A stretch of DNA of 64,000 bases, taken from Hirudo medicinalis. Taxonomy: Eukaryota > Annelida > Clitellata > Hirudinida > Hirudinidae. A program made the position numbers and the translations under genes. Location: contig MPNW01000087.1 of assembly GCA_011800805.1 (NCBI GenBank), positions 30,180-94,179 of the forward strand, in the 5' to 3' direction. The notes under the pieces are model-generated. The model saw nothing but the letters and a program-made list of their open reading frames with translations. It ran no database searches and was not told the origin of the DNA. Positions within the stretch are counted from its first letter, which is position 1; the number at the start of each line of letters is the position of its first letter. Below are positions 26,549 through 48,894 of the stretch, in pieces.

Positions 26549-27701
26549 ACATCAACGAGTGTGATTTTGAACACTTCTGTGCAATTTACAAAGGAGATTG
26601 TAATAACTCAGAGTCGAGCTTCACGTGCAAGTGTGGTCCTGGGTTCGACCAGTTGGACGAAAGGACCTGCCAAGGCAGGATTTCTAAAATGTTTTAGTTT
26701 TATGTTTTATGTTTTTGTTTTTTATGTTTATTATGTTTTATGATTTCATGTTTACGTTTTATTATTTTAGGAATTTTACAATCAAATCAAATTTTAATAA
26801 GAGTCGGTATTTGAAGATAAATTCATCCTCTCAGATACCGACGAATGCGAGGATGCAACGAGTTGTAATCGGAGGTCCTCGAATTGTAAAAACTTCTTTG
26901 GACATTTTGACTGCCTTTGTAGGAGTGGTTTCATCAAGAAGGAAGGTGTGCCTCCGAACATCAGTTGTGAAGGTCACTCAACCAGTCATTGTTGATTGAA
27001 TCTTGGAAATCGAATAACCAGTGCAAGTTGGCCCAGACGGTTTGCGTTCCTGAGAGCGACGATAGAAGTAGGTCGTGTTCGAAACCCAGCTTGCACCTCC
27101 ACAAAGTGCCTCTGGGAGACGGCGCTATATGAATGGTCTAAGCGCCCCTGATGCTTAAGATTATGGCACTGTACATAATGTTATGTATTACGCGTTTACT
27201 TTTATTATTATAATTATTATTTATTATTATTATAATCATCATTATTGTTATTATTATTTTTAAATGGATTGTATAAAAAGGCAAGAGCATTAGTGATAAC
27301 GATGGCAAGGAGCAGAACTATTTTATTACACATGACTTGCTCAGAGGGTTGCATACCTCTTGATAAGGTAAGGGTAACAGAGGTACAGTGTCGGGTTTGC
27401 CGACAACTCAGCCAGCACTGCCCAAAGTGTTCTTCGGAACGAGCGCTAAATAAATGGTTAAATAATAATAATAATAATAATAAAGAAACAAAAACCGCCC
27501 TGACGCCATCACCCGGCGCTATATAAATGAATTGCAGTTAATTAATTACGATTAATCGAAAAGTTAATTACAACACCAGTTCACATTTCAGCCGTCAAAA
27601 GACCAGAAGAGGCTGACTTTCTCATCTACTTCTTGATCTTCATTTTGTTGCTCATCATTATTGCTGGCGGAGGATATTACTACACCTACAACGAGGATTG
27701 A
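26549..27701 (+). CDS. calcium-binding EGF transmembrane protein (C-terminal exons)
   Basis: Three phase-1 exons form the end of a type I membrane protein: 26549-26674, 26835-26972 and 27592-27701. Exon A is a calcium-binding EGF repeat opening with DINECDFEHFC and closing FTCKCGPGF...RTCQ. Exon B is a second one (DTDECEDATSC ... FDCLCRSGF). The Asp-x-Asp/Asn-Glu-Cys start is the calcium-binding signature. Exon C reads AVKRPEEADF, a 20-residue membrane segment (LIYFLIFILLLIIIAGGGYY) and a very short tail ending NED at the TGA. Exon A appears to use a rarer GC donor at 26675-26676. AATAAA lies at 28100-28105. Upstream exons are missing; the region before holds a gapped minisatellite and AT-rich repeats. 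The family cannot be named from this part. Confidence 0.8.
27019..27153 (+). mobile_element. tRNA-derived SINE copy in EGF-gene intron
   Basis: Plus-strand copy with B-box-like GTGTTCGAAACCC (27075-27087), CAGCTTGCACCTCCACAAAG, then GGCGCTATATGAATGG. The A-box region (GTTGGCCCAGACGG near 27027) is diverged. Confidence 0.7.
27330..27530 (+). mobile_element. SINE-like segments with AAATAAATGG and GGCGCTATATAAATG tails
   Basis: The part ending near 27455 carries CCAGCACTGCCCAAAGTG and a GAGCGCTAAATAAATGG tail like that at 61238-61253. After an AAT run, a second tail GGCGCTATATAAATG lies at 27514-27528. The open frame across it is not a convincing exon. Confidence 0.5.
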
Positions 27702-27709
27702 GGACCTAT

Positions 27710-27780
27710 TATTGTTGTTGTTGTTGTTATTGTTATTTTTGTTGTTGTTATTGTTATTATTGTTGTTGTTGTTGGTTGTT
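27710..27780. repeat. (GTT/ATT)n microsatellite in the EGF-gene 3' region
   Basis: GTT and ATT triplets begin about 10 bases after the stop codon and would lie in the 3' UTR. Confidence 0.9.
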
Positions 27781-27930
27781 TTTCGTGACCGTATAAAAGT
27801 ATTAATTTAACGGCATTATTTATTTATTCAAAAGTGCTGTCGTTACTTATCACCTGTAACTTTTGTTACACAGTTTATCACATTTTGTTGTTGNAATCAA
27901 TCAAACATCGGACGAATCAATCAGCCAATT

Positions 27931-28015
27931 AATTTATATAGCGCTGCACCCACACAGATCCACGCGATGGTGACCTCAGACTTGGATTCGAACACGAGGA
28001 CTGTGGACGTTCGTT
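27931..28015 (-). mobile_element. SINE tail fragment
   Basis: AATTTATATAGCGCTGCACC on the + strand is the reverse complement of the SINE tail. A TTCGAACACGA sequence at 27989-27999 could be a B-box remnant. Confidence 0.45.
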
Positions 28016-30403
28016 TATTTGATTAAATAATAGTTGGAAAAGCAACCTCCTCTAAATGGCGAGCTTATTTTTATTATTTCAACAAAACACTTTTAATTGA
28101 ATAAATAAATAAATCTCCACAAAGTCCTTTGCTCAACATTTCTCTCTGATGTTACAAATGCTTTATTATTATTGCTATTATTATTTTATTATTATTATTA
28201 TAAACATTAAACATTAAATCATTAGGATTAATGCTGGATAGCTGTTTTTCAGATGTCCATTATACATATGTCCAGTTTAGAAGTCACTTCGAACAAAGTC
28301 CAAAACATAGGAAGTTAACATCACATTTTTTACACCGATATTCGTGATTTGCGAGCGAATTGAGAAACAGTAAAAAAGGAATCTCATGTCAGTTTGAACT
28401 TCAATGATGTTCGTGGCGAATCATGCAAATGTTTTGTTTGCTTGATGAGAACAATTTAACAAGGAAGTGGGTTTTTTTTGCTTTTAGAAGCGAAAAAGTT
28501 TAATGCAATCCAATAAAGTTGACTCGACAACATTTCTATTTTCGTTTTCATGAAAAAGAAATTTCCCAAATTGTAGTGAATTGTCTTTTCTACTCGCAAA
28601 TGGTTTAATATTTGCAATGTCCACGACTTTCGTAAAGAAATTATTTTAAATAAACAGTATTCACAAACAATTCTATTCAAAGGGTTTTATGTTTGTTGAA
28701 GAGTTTAGAAAACTTTTGGCATTCATTTTTTTGAAGATTCAATTACATAAGAATTAATTCGCTGTTGTCCTTAAAAATAAGAGCTGTTTCTTTGATAGTA
28801 TATTTAACTAAATATAAAAAGATATAACCATTTAATGCATCTGTTCAAGTGCTTAATATTTCTTGATTAATCAATCAATTGAATAATCAATTTCTTGAAT
28901 ATTTCAACAATTTTCCATCAATTTACACAAAATAAAAAACCTATAAATGTTAAGTGTTATAAATATAAAAGTTCTTTATCAAAATATTTGGCCTAAATTT
29001 ACGTTAAAAATATTAAACCTAAACTTACGTTAAAAATATGTCAACTTAACATTTTCAATAGCATTAGAAAAACATCGTATAAAATAGATAAGCGTTACAC
29101 ACTTTGTGTTTATTTTTACGTCTCTTATTTTTATGTCTCTGTAACATTTGATATCCAGATTTCGATAGACTTATTTTGAATAGTTCCATGGAATTCCAAT
29201 ATATTGTCTCCTCGTTTAGTAACTTTAAAGTAAATTAGTTTTTATTGTGTCATTATTTTTCAAAACCTATGCAACGGAATTTAAATTATATGAAAGTCTC
29301 GTGCGCTTCTAATATCTGAAACATCTACCGCCTTTTATTTAAGTTAATGAATGGCTACAACATATTTTAAAGAAATAAATTTCAGAGAAGATTGGATGTG
29401 TACGAACGTTTGGTAAATATAGGTTATTTCCTGGTCAATGCTTGATTCTTCGTGGAACTTTTGACTAGCCACAGGAAGGAGTAGGTCGCATATCGAATAG
29501 GGTCATGATCATTATTTGTAGAAGGAAGTCATCGTCGTGGACTTTCCGATCTTGATGAGCCTTATATAGTTATCTTTTGTGAAGACTGTTACCTCAGATA
29601 GCAAAATGTATAATTGATGCAAGTCAGATATCACAAAAAGCATTTTACAGAAGAAATTATCATTTTAGTCTTAGTTTTGGCGCTGACAATGAATATAGAT
29701 ATAATGAATATATTTTACTAAAGTCTTACTTGCTCATGCTACAAAAAACTTTCATATCTGGAATGTGGGACCATCAATCAATTCTAGCAAGCGCGAGGTT
29801 CTTATTCAATTTTAGCAGGAGCAGTTGTCATGAGGAATTGGAGAGACATCAGTCAATAAAGCTTGGGATGTGCTTGTTTGGGTGCGATGGAGCAGCTTCT
29901 AAAATATTTATTCGAGATCACCGCAGTAGAATGCATTTGTTGAATGCCGTTTTATTTCGTTGCGCGGGACTCAATACTATAAAGTCCCACAAAGAACGTG
30001 AATCCTTCAATAACGCGTCACCAGGAGTAATATTATCGAAGCGGAGTGAAACTTGGAAGTCGATTAACTGATTCAAAATAATCGTCTAATTAATTTGTTT
30101 TAAAATAATTTTAATATTCAAATTCAAAAATTTCAAACCGATAATTACATTCACGTTAAAGTTCTAATTCAATTCTTGAAACGAATAGATTCTGATAAAG
30201 ATATTGAAAGCCTTGAATACATTATTTTTATCCAAGAAATTTTGAAAACATTTTACTAAAAGCCTAATCGACTGGACACCCGCAGGTTCTTTGCTGGAGG
30301 TGCTGTTGCTTTTCATCTCAAGAAACTCCACATGTGAAACTCTCTACGCCCAGATCATTTGCAGCCTTTAAAAGCAAGCAAGACAATCAGCCTCCAACCG
30401 ATC
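28016..30403. other. intergenic DNA upstream of the LRR gene
   Basis: No supported gene. A 26-base near-duplicate sits around 28983-29035. An acceptor-like CACCCGCAG ends at 30285, so a 5' UTR exon of the LRR gene may begin there. The open frame at 29730-30071 has no recognisable domain. Confidence 0.45.
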
Positions 30404-33400
30404 ATGATTCAATTTCAATGTGTATCGACCATTCTCTTCGCATCACTCCATTTGGGACGTTCGAGCTTTCCGTTCGTAACCTGTCCAAGTGGTTGTTCTT
30501 GCGTGGAAAGTGCGCGTCATGTCGTTTGCAGAAAACGCGGATGGACGGAATTACCGAGGAACCTTGCCAGAGGGGCCAAGGTAGTGGACTTAAGCGGCAA
30601 TCAGATCAGCCTCGTGACCTCAATGAACCTTGAGAGGGCAGGACTGCAAGAGGTCATCAAACTCAACCTAAGTGACAACGAAATAGAAAAGGTTGGACCC
30701 TTTCCAGAAGCTCTTTTTTTAATTAAAATGATTTTTTGATATTTCCTCCGATTTAAACTCTCAGAATTCCTAGAACAACTTTTTAGAAAAACTAAGTTCA
30801 ATTTATGATATTCAATTTATATTCAATTTATGGCTGGTAATTCGGGAATTGTGTTTAATTTATAGTCACAAATATTTGTAGCTGAAAGTTGTCGTCATTC
30901 ATTCAAGGTTATTGTGTATAAAAATTATTGGGCACCCGTTTATTTGTTCTGCACAAACAAGAACATTTACTTTGTATATTCAAAATATTATGTTAGCAAT
31001 CGTTGTGTTCGTTAATGAAACTGAAAACCAAAGCTTTCTCTTATGCTGATTATAGTGGATGCTTAATGAATACAACGTGAGGTTTTAAACACGAGACGAG
31101 AAAAGTGTTGGCCAATTCATTGCAAGAGCAAAGCAATAAAAGTGAGTTATACACTCAACGAGTGGAGTTGAGAAGTGCGTCCACCATATTCAAGTCGTGT
31201 TGGCATGGTTGGCATTCTTATGTTTGTTGGGATGATAAATGTAAAATTACATTATTAATTACAATATGTAATCTTTGGGAGGTTGTTGACTGTATTACAT
31301 ATTATTATTGTAAATAAAGTGACGGTTGGTTCTTAACTCTCTGTCTCTCTCTCTCTCTGGCTTCCTATCCGGGTACATAACAATGTTGCACCCCTAGACG
31401 AATAAGTCGATGACTCCTTGAATACAATCTATTATTAGAAATTTGTTTGTTTATTATCAGTGCTAAAAAAAACAACAGGTAAGACACAGGAAACTCTTGA
31501 CGGTGGATTTATTCACTCCTACCAAATCCGGACGTAAACAAACTTCTCCAGCAGTCGATGAACATCACAGTTCGACTGACGTCACGCAAATGTTGTGCTA
31601 ATCCTCTTTTTAATAAGTGCGAGATCTTCTGGTTTTGGAAGATTAAAAGAAGTTTGTGGAAGGACCTGTCTGTAGGTAACTGCAAATCGAGCAAACTAAT
31701 TGCATGGTGGTGCCCGTATTGATCGCTTCTCAGAATGTTTGGAAAAATTTAATAAGAAAAGTAAAATATCCAAGATACACAACCGAGCTGGCCTTTTCGA
31801 AGTATCTCGTAGGTTTATGCTCTTAGGTCGGAGGTTGGCGTGAGAGTAACGGAAGACAACTGACAGATTTGCATAATCTTGTCTTCTTGGGACAAGCACT
31901 CCATTCACTCGATTGATACGCGGAGCAGCATTACAATGGCGGATGACAAAGGATTCAATTAAGATGCTTCCTTTGCATTTTCAGTCCCAAGATTCTTTAT
32001 GAATCCAAGTGGATAATGTCGAAAGTTTTTTTGTGTCGCAGGTTGTTGACGGAGCTTTTGCTTTGACATCGTCGTTGCAAAGTCTGGATTTGAGTTGGAA
32101 CAACCTGACGGAACTCGGAGAAAATGCTTTCCATTCGTGCCGCTATCTGAAAAGTGTCGACATTTCACACAATAATCTGAAGTTCATCGATGGAGTTTTG
32201 CAGGGCTTAAGAGAGCTTTCCAGGTTTAATTTAAAATCCTTTTAATATTTCGATTTTTTTTTTACATTCGGCAAATGGTACCCTGCCACCGTGATTAAAA
32301 CACGGCATTAAAAAGGCACGATTCGAATGTCAACGTGCGAAGCTTCCCTCAAGGAAGCGGGAACTAATTTATGGTCGCATTAGCGTCTACTCGAGTTCCA
32401 TTAACGCCAATTTTTCAGCTCCAGCAAATTAATATGAAAAATTATCCTTGTGTAAGAAATTTGAATGAGTTTTTTTTAGCCTGCTGCAATTTTTATAATC
32501 AAAAGTTTTTTGAGTCTTAATTTTGACTTCATGTCTGAGATTTTAAAGTCATAGTAAAACTTTGAAGCTCATGGAAAATCTTCATTTTCATTGAAAATTA
32601 AATTTAAGGTTTAAAAAATGTTCCTAGAGTCGAGAGTTTTATTTTTACATGAAATTGCCTTGACTAATAACACTAGTGACGTCATAGCATTATTGTGTAA
32701 GTGTAATTTACTTGTAATCATACATTTAAAGTCTTAAGTCTTAGAATACATTGACGCCATAAATGATGACATAAACATTTATTTCAGACTTGATCTGCAA
32801 CATAACAGAATCTCCTCACTTACTCAATCGACTTTCAAGGATCTCACTAATCTAACTTATCTCAATCTCGCCTATAACAACATTTTCCAAATAGACAGAA
32901 AATCTTTCAAAACTCTTGAGAAATTGATGTTCTTGGTTAATTTTTTCTATTACTTTTACATTAATTAAAATTAAATATTTAAAAATAAATTTTAAAATTA
33001 TCTAACAAATGGTTAATTTCAGTTCCTGAAAGAAAATCCAATTTTGGATCTCGTACGTCTACAATTCAATTCTTATTTTCTATCAAACGTTGATTTTTCC
33101 TCCTGCAATCTTCGACAAATACCTAAAGGCTTGCCTAGCTCCATTAAATACCTCCAACTGGGAAGGAATAATTTGACAATATTAGAAAAAACTTCTTTTC
33201 AAGATTGTCCTTACATTAGCATCTTGATACTTGACGATAATGCTATAGCTGGTAAGAAGATGCAAATTTGATATTTGATGCTTCTTTGACCTTACGAATT
33301 TCTTAATCATTTAATTGTACGCTTTAATTCTAAATAGCAGATTATAATATCATAATTATAATCATTATTAGAAGTAGAGGAAGGGAGCTTCAGCAAAATG

Positions 33401-36045
33401 GTTTACCTTCAACAACTTTGGCTCAACTACAACCTTCTCGCCAAGGTGCCTCATAAATTTCCTGACAGTCTGGAAAGTCTGTCCCTTGAATCCAATAAGA
33501 TCCAACGTCTCGATCCCAACGACATTCCTAATAGTTCAAAACTTGCCTTCCTCATGCTCAGTGGCAATCTCGTCAGGGAACTCGAAAGCGGTTTTTTCTC
33601 CAAATTGAAGGAACTCGTACACCTTGATTTAAGTGACAACAGAATATCGAGAATTAGTTCTGGAACTTTTGAAATGAATGGAAAACTAAAAGTCCTCGTC
33701 CTCTCAAGGAATCCTCTTTTGTCGATCGATCCAGGAGGCTTCAGGGGTTTGTTCCAACTATCGAAACTTTTCCTAGCTTATATTCAGAGTCCACTGGTTC
33801 TGGCGAGCAATGACTGCTTTGAAGACATGGGCAATCTAACAAGCCTCACTGTCGACGAAAGTCCTGCTTTAGTTCGGGTAACAACAAAATTAACGGGAAT
33901 AAGCTAGAGATTACCTAGTATAGAAGTAAACAATTATATACTGGAATTTCTTTGTTGGCCTAACCACGAAGATTATTTGACATATATCAAAAGTAAAATT
34001 CTTAATTTAACATTTTTACAGACAATTGTGAATTCTGAACACCATCTTAAACAGCTAAGTTCACTAAAGAGGCTCAGCATAACCAACTCCCAACTATCGA
34101 GCTTAAGACCAGATTTTCCAAACTTTTTTCCAAATTTGGAGTTTTTCCAACTGACTAGCAGCAGATGGCTTTGTGACGAATCAATTTTGTGGCTGCGGGA
34201 AGCATTCACAAGTGGAGTGATTGATTTGAGAACCGCAGAGGCAAATAGGTGAGAAACGCTTAGTTAATCCATTATTGGATGTTGGTGGATTAATGGCTTA
34301 TGTATGGATGCGTAGACCTTCGATATTTTACCGACCTTTATCGATTATTTATTTAATTATGGCGAAGTCACAATTAGCATTAAATTGCCTCAGATATGCA
34401 TGCTAGATTCAATTAATTCGCTCAATTTTAGTTGCAAACAGTACTGTAAAACAATAGAAAATCGATTGCTATTCCACGATGACTCACATCAGTCCACATA
34501 TCGCTTTCAATTTGTCTGCATCTTTGTAATTAACAGGCAGGGAGTCATTTATTCTCTTTCAAAACATTATGCCAACAAGCGATCTTCCTGTAGGAAAAGC
34601 ATTGAAAAATGTTCGCTTAACTTGAGAAAACATGCACATGTAGCAGACATTTTTAATCCATTCATTCAGGTGTTACGCTCCCATGCGCTTGAAAGGGAAA
34701 ACCGTTGTGAGTCTTAGAGATGAAAACCTTTGGAACTTTGCTCAAAGAAATGCAGACTCCAACAGATGGCAAACGAGCACATCTGCCACGTACACCTTCA
34801 AACAGAGAACATTTCAAAGCAGCTGGCAGGAAGTGAAGGACTCGCTATCGGATGAAGATAACGATGAATTTGTTCAATTTTTAAACAGAAAATTACCGTC
34901 CTTATATTCTCAAGGGGACTTTACAAACCTAGAAGAAAAGCATCTAACCAACGTTAATATCCACCCGTCAAACCTTAAAAGCAAATCACATTCTGATGCA
35001 ATTTCTCTAAAGCCTGGAGAGAAAGATCATTTCTACGAAGTTCAACCTACTGTAACATTTTCCAACAAAAAGGATCCTGTTAGGTTAGGGATGCCCCAGA
35101 GAAAGCACAAAAGTCAAGTCTCAACATCGCACAAAATTGCAAAAAATGCTACACATCCACTTTCAAACACCGAGGGGCCAATATCACCTTATCAATTTTC
35201 ACTCAACGATTCTTTTACCATCGGTAAATTATTAATATTATCTGTAATTCAACCTGTAAGTAATCGATTTCATTAAATTCAATTAACAAATGCAAAGCTA
35301 TTCGTTATATAATAACAATAATAACTTATATAATTATAATTACAAATAACATAATTATAATATTATATTATAACCCATCGGCAATTGTTTGCATAGTTTT
35401 CAACCCTTCACAATATCTCCATTTATCAATATTTAGCCTTACGCTCGAAAAGCAGTTAAGTGAGAATGAAAAAGAGATCATGGGTTATCACATCGAATTG
35501 GGCGATTAGGACTTTGTTTTAGAATATAAGTAACTGAAGTAATTTAATGAATTACCAATGCTAAACAAAATACAATTTATAAGTCACGCAATTAATATTT
35601 CTCGAACAACAGCTAACAACTTGATCAATTCAATTCTTCAGCGTGGTCAAAACCTTCGAGATTCTTATCAGATTCCAGCAAAGATCGACACAGATTTGAT
35701 TCCTCATATTTCCTCTGCGGAGCAATCATCATGGTCTTCATCCTTGTTTTTCTGGGACTGGGTCTCACTCTGTACTGTTTCTTCAGCAACTCAGACAGGA
35801 AACAAAACACAGCCTCTCATCACGGCATCTCTCTTCCATGCTTCATTTTACGAAGGTTCTTCGAGCTTCGGGGAAAGTCGGGGATGAAGAAAGAAAGTTG
35901 TGAAGCAATACAACTGAATCCTTACCAGGAGGAAGCGTTAAACTTACAGGTTCCTCCGACAAGCGAGGCCTCCATTGCCCTAATTCCCGCCAGAGATATA
36001 CATCACGAAGGGCCGAAGCGAGTGTATACGTGGACCGATTTTTAA
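30404..36045 (+). CDS. leucine-rich-repeat type I transmembrane protein, complete
   Basis: Probably a cell-surface adhesion or receptor protein. Exons: 30404-30691, 32042-32223, 32788-32935, 33023-33251, 33372-33877, 34022-34248, 34670-35223, 35642-36045; the phases close to 845 codons plus stop. A signal peptide (MIQFQCVSTILFASLHLG) is followed by an LRRNT cap (CPSGCSCVESARHVVC). Many extracellular LRRs of the LxxLxLSxNxI form follow to about residue 480. The cap-like LRRCT (RWLCDESILWL ... RCYAP) lacks the second Cys of the usual CxC. A Ser/Lys/Asn-rich linker of about 170 residues leads to a TM near 734-759 (FLCGAIIMVFILVFLGLGLT). The 86-residue tail has no TIR or kinase domain and ends TWTDF, a possible class I PDZ ligand. 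No Ig or FN3 domain is seen, so it is not a typical LRIG or LINGO. The start was chosen as the Met directly before the hydrophobic stretch. Confidence 0.9.
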
Positions 36046-36267
36046 AATTTAAAATTAAATGTTTGTTTACGGTGTTTTTAATAACCTGGAGTGGAAAAGT
36101 TAGAAAATTTGTTCAATTAGTTAAATGTTTGACATTGTAGATCTCATAAATAGAATCATAGTTCATTGTTCATTTTGTGGATGGTTAAGAGATAATAACT
36201 TTTATAACGATTTATTATTTTGTGTAACAAATTTGAATAATCAATGCTTTCACATTTTAACTTCCTT

Positions 36268-36273
36268 AATAAA
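36268..36273 (+). promoter_or_regulatory. polyadenylation signal of the LRR gene
   Basis: AATAAA about 220 bases after the TAA stop codon. Confidence 0.45.
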
Positions 36274-38767
36274 TGTTTTGACATTTATCCGCATGTTGTC
36301 AATGAAATGTGGTGAAGAGTTTTATTTTTTATATTGAGCACATAAAACTTTCTAAAATCCGTCTTTTTAAAGATCATGATTTATAGGTGTCCATTTAAAA
36401 CAATTTCGTGAATTGGATTGGTTGAGAATAGGTCAAAGTGCAATTAACATTGTCGTTAGAGGTATCTGTTACCTGCCTATTTTTAGGTCTGCCGTTCATT
36501 GCAGAATTGTTTTCTCAGCATCTGTATACTATTTATAACACCATGCCATACAAACTTTTGTTTTGTTTCACCAAAACACTTTCAAAGTTTTTTCCAGGTT
36601 TATGTAAAAGTAGTTTGATAAAAGTCTCGCTATTTCAACTCACGCGGCCTTCACCTAAACAAGCAACAGTGGAAAATATTTATTTGACATAGATATACAT
36701 AATAGTATTGATGTAATGTGGAGATAATATATGTCTCTATGATTTAATATATGTCTACCAAGTCCTATTCTTTTAATAATGCATTAGACATTAAAAAAAA
36801 ACCCAACATTTTGGACCGTTATTGCTGCATTTAAAATTTGTGGTCAAATCGGAGACAAAGAATGTTCAGAAACGATTTACATCCGAAATTCATGATTTTA
36901 TAAAATAAATACGATTTAGTGATCAATTGGCATGCTTCCACTTTTATGCAAGTCGTTTTACTGATATTTGATGATTAATACGTTAAAGTAATATGTTAAT
37001 CACCAAGTATGTTAAACCAAGTAATCAACACAACTTTAACACAAACAGAAATGTACTTCGCATTGGAGACTTCATCAATTTGATCCCATTTAAATTAATA
37101 AATAACCTTAATGATCCGTGACTAATGTATTCAGTGCTATCGATTGTTATGAAGGTTAATTCTAAAAATTAATGTCTACAAATTAACTCGAGAATATGAA
37201 ATATGCTTATTTAGCTCGAAGTCATCATTTCAGTCAGATGCCAAAATCACGACATTGTGATGTAAATAGTGTTTAAAAATAAAACATTAAGTACACATTT
37301 TTATTAAACTGAGAAATAAAAAGATAAAAAATCTTTTTTTTTTAAATTGCTTGGGAAGACACGAACATCTGGAGCCACTTTGAAATGTCAACCTGAGCCA
37401 CCTCCACATCAATATGTCTCATGTATCACCTTTTATTAGCTTTAAAGTATTGATGCATTTATTTCATTCATTTAAAGAGATTCTGTAAAAAATTGCGAAT
37501 AAATTTGAATTAAATTAGAAAATTTAAAATCAAATAAAGAACAATTTCAGATTTCTTTTTTTTTTCTTATAACATTTTTAATAAAGTCTGTAAAAGATTT
37601 ATAAAAAATAGTCTTAAATGTTAAGTCAAATGAGGCTGTAGGAAAAATAAATTATCAGTTTTAATTTTAATCTGATAATGCTACCCATGATTCACAAAAG
37701 TGTATATCCAGGCTGAATTATTTAATTTGTGATGGAATGTTTTCCATTTATTTGTTGATTTATAATATTTACTTGAGGATGAAAATTTTATTTTCAAGTT
37801 TAGGTACATTTATTTGAGAATTTTTAGCTGGATTTTTGATCATACTTGCAGCTGATATTGATCCGCGTGCTGCCTGCTAGATGCCTATTTCGCTTGGTTG
37901 CAAATCTTTCATTCTTTCAATTCTCTTTTGAGGTTACATCCAGCTATTTGAAGTGAGTGTTATACCGCATACATATTGCGTTACTTCTAGTATTGAACTC
38001 GCAAAATCTGCATTTTGGTTGTTTTTTGAATTTAAGTTAAACTGAATTATAGCGGGAAGGTTAAGCAGAAATATTTAGCATAGAAACACAAATTATGAAC
38101 TACATGCATAAACATTTTCTTGTGACTCAGTGGTCAAACGAGTCCATTGTGTCATCAAATGAAAACTTCTGCAGTCCCAATTAAATGTATCATCATTACA
38201 AACTAAAATAGCTAATTTTAACACAAATATTAAAATTATTTTTATGATTCCTAAGCATTGCAGAAGCTGATACATTACATGTGAAAATCATTATTCTTCG
38301 AATATTTAGGATTCAAATTATGTATGAAAGGATCTTTGACTTAAATAGCATGCATTTATGCTTATGCTATTGAGCTTATTTAATTCAATTGGGTTCGAAT
38401 TAATAATGCGTTCTTTCGGTTCGCTCCTGTAATCTGTGATTCGGTACTGGATTTCTGGTTCTGCTCGGGCAACAGGCTTTTTGCTGCGATGTTTCAGTTG
38501 AAAACCCAGTCTCGTTGAGAAGACTTTATGACCTAATCTTCATGTCTCCTTTTTTGAAGTTTTACAAAATAATTGTGGATTAATTGTAATAACATTCGTA
38601 AGAGTTTTGTTAGAAATTGAAAATATTTCAAATCGGTATAAAAAGCAGAAATATATTTGTGATAGATTCGAATGTTTTCCTCGAATGCATTCGTTGGTCT
38701 GAAGTTTAAAAAGATTAAAATTCCTTTGTTTGAGAAGTACATTTGCCAATTTTAAATTCCAGCAGAC
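36274..38767. other. AT-rich intergenic stretch before the V-ATPase gene
   Basis: No supported gene or recognisable transposon. An acceptor-like TTAAATTCCAGCAG ends 2 bases before the V-ATPase start codon. Confidence 0.5.
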
Positions 38768-48532
<9,765 letters not shown>

Positions 48533-48894
48533 GCAAATTATCGATTAACCACAAATTCATAGGTAGTGTCAGCTATTAATATTTAAGAGTGATTTGGTGT
48601 CTTGGTGATGAACGAAATTGATCACGTTTTGAAATAATGGTTTCATTTTCGATTTTAAGAAACTATTTTTGGACCAAGGGTAGATCCGAGAGCTGAAGTG
48701 GAATTTATTAACAATTAAACATTCCTTTGGAACAAATGAACGTATTTTCTTCATCGTAAGACTTATTCCTACCAAATAAAGTAACGTTATCTTCGGCTTC
48801 ATTTCATTCTTTGCCATTTGTTCATATAAGACAAAATTTCCTTGTGGTAAAATCAATTTTGAGTGACCTGAATACTAAAACATGTAAACAAGAC
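48533..48894. other. 3' flank of the V-ATPase gene
   Basis: Contains the AATAAA at 48775-48780 and nothing else recognisable. The next element starts about 115 bases further on. Confidence 0.5.

Noticed and set aside
29730..30071. 113-codon open frame upstream of the LRR gene
   Set aside because: No domain, no signal peptide and no frame-keeping junction to the LRR gene.
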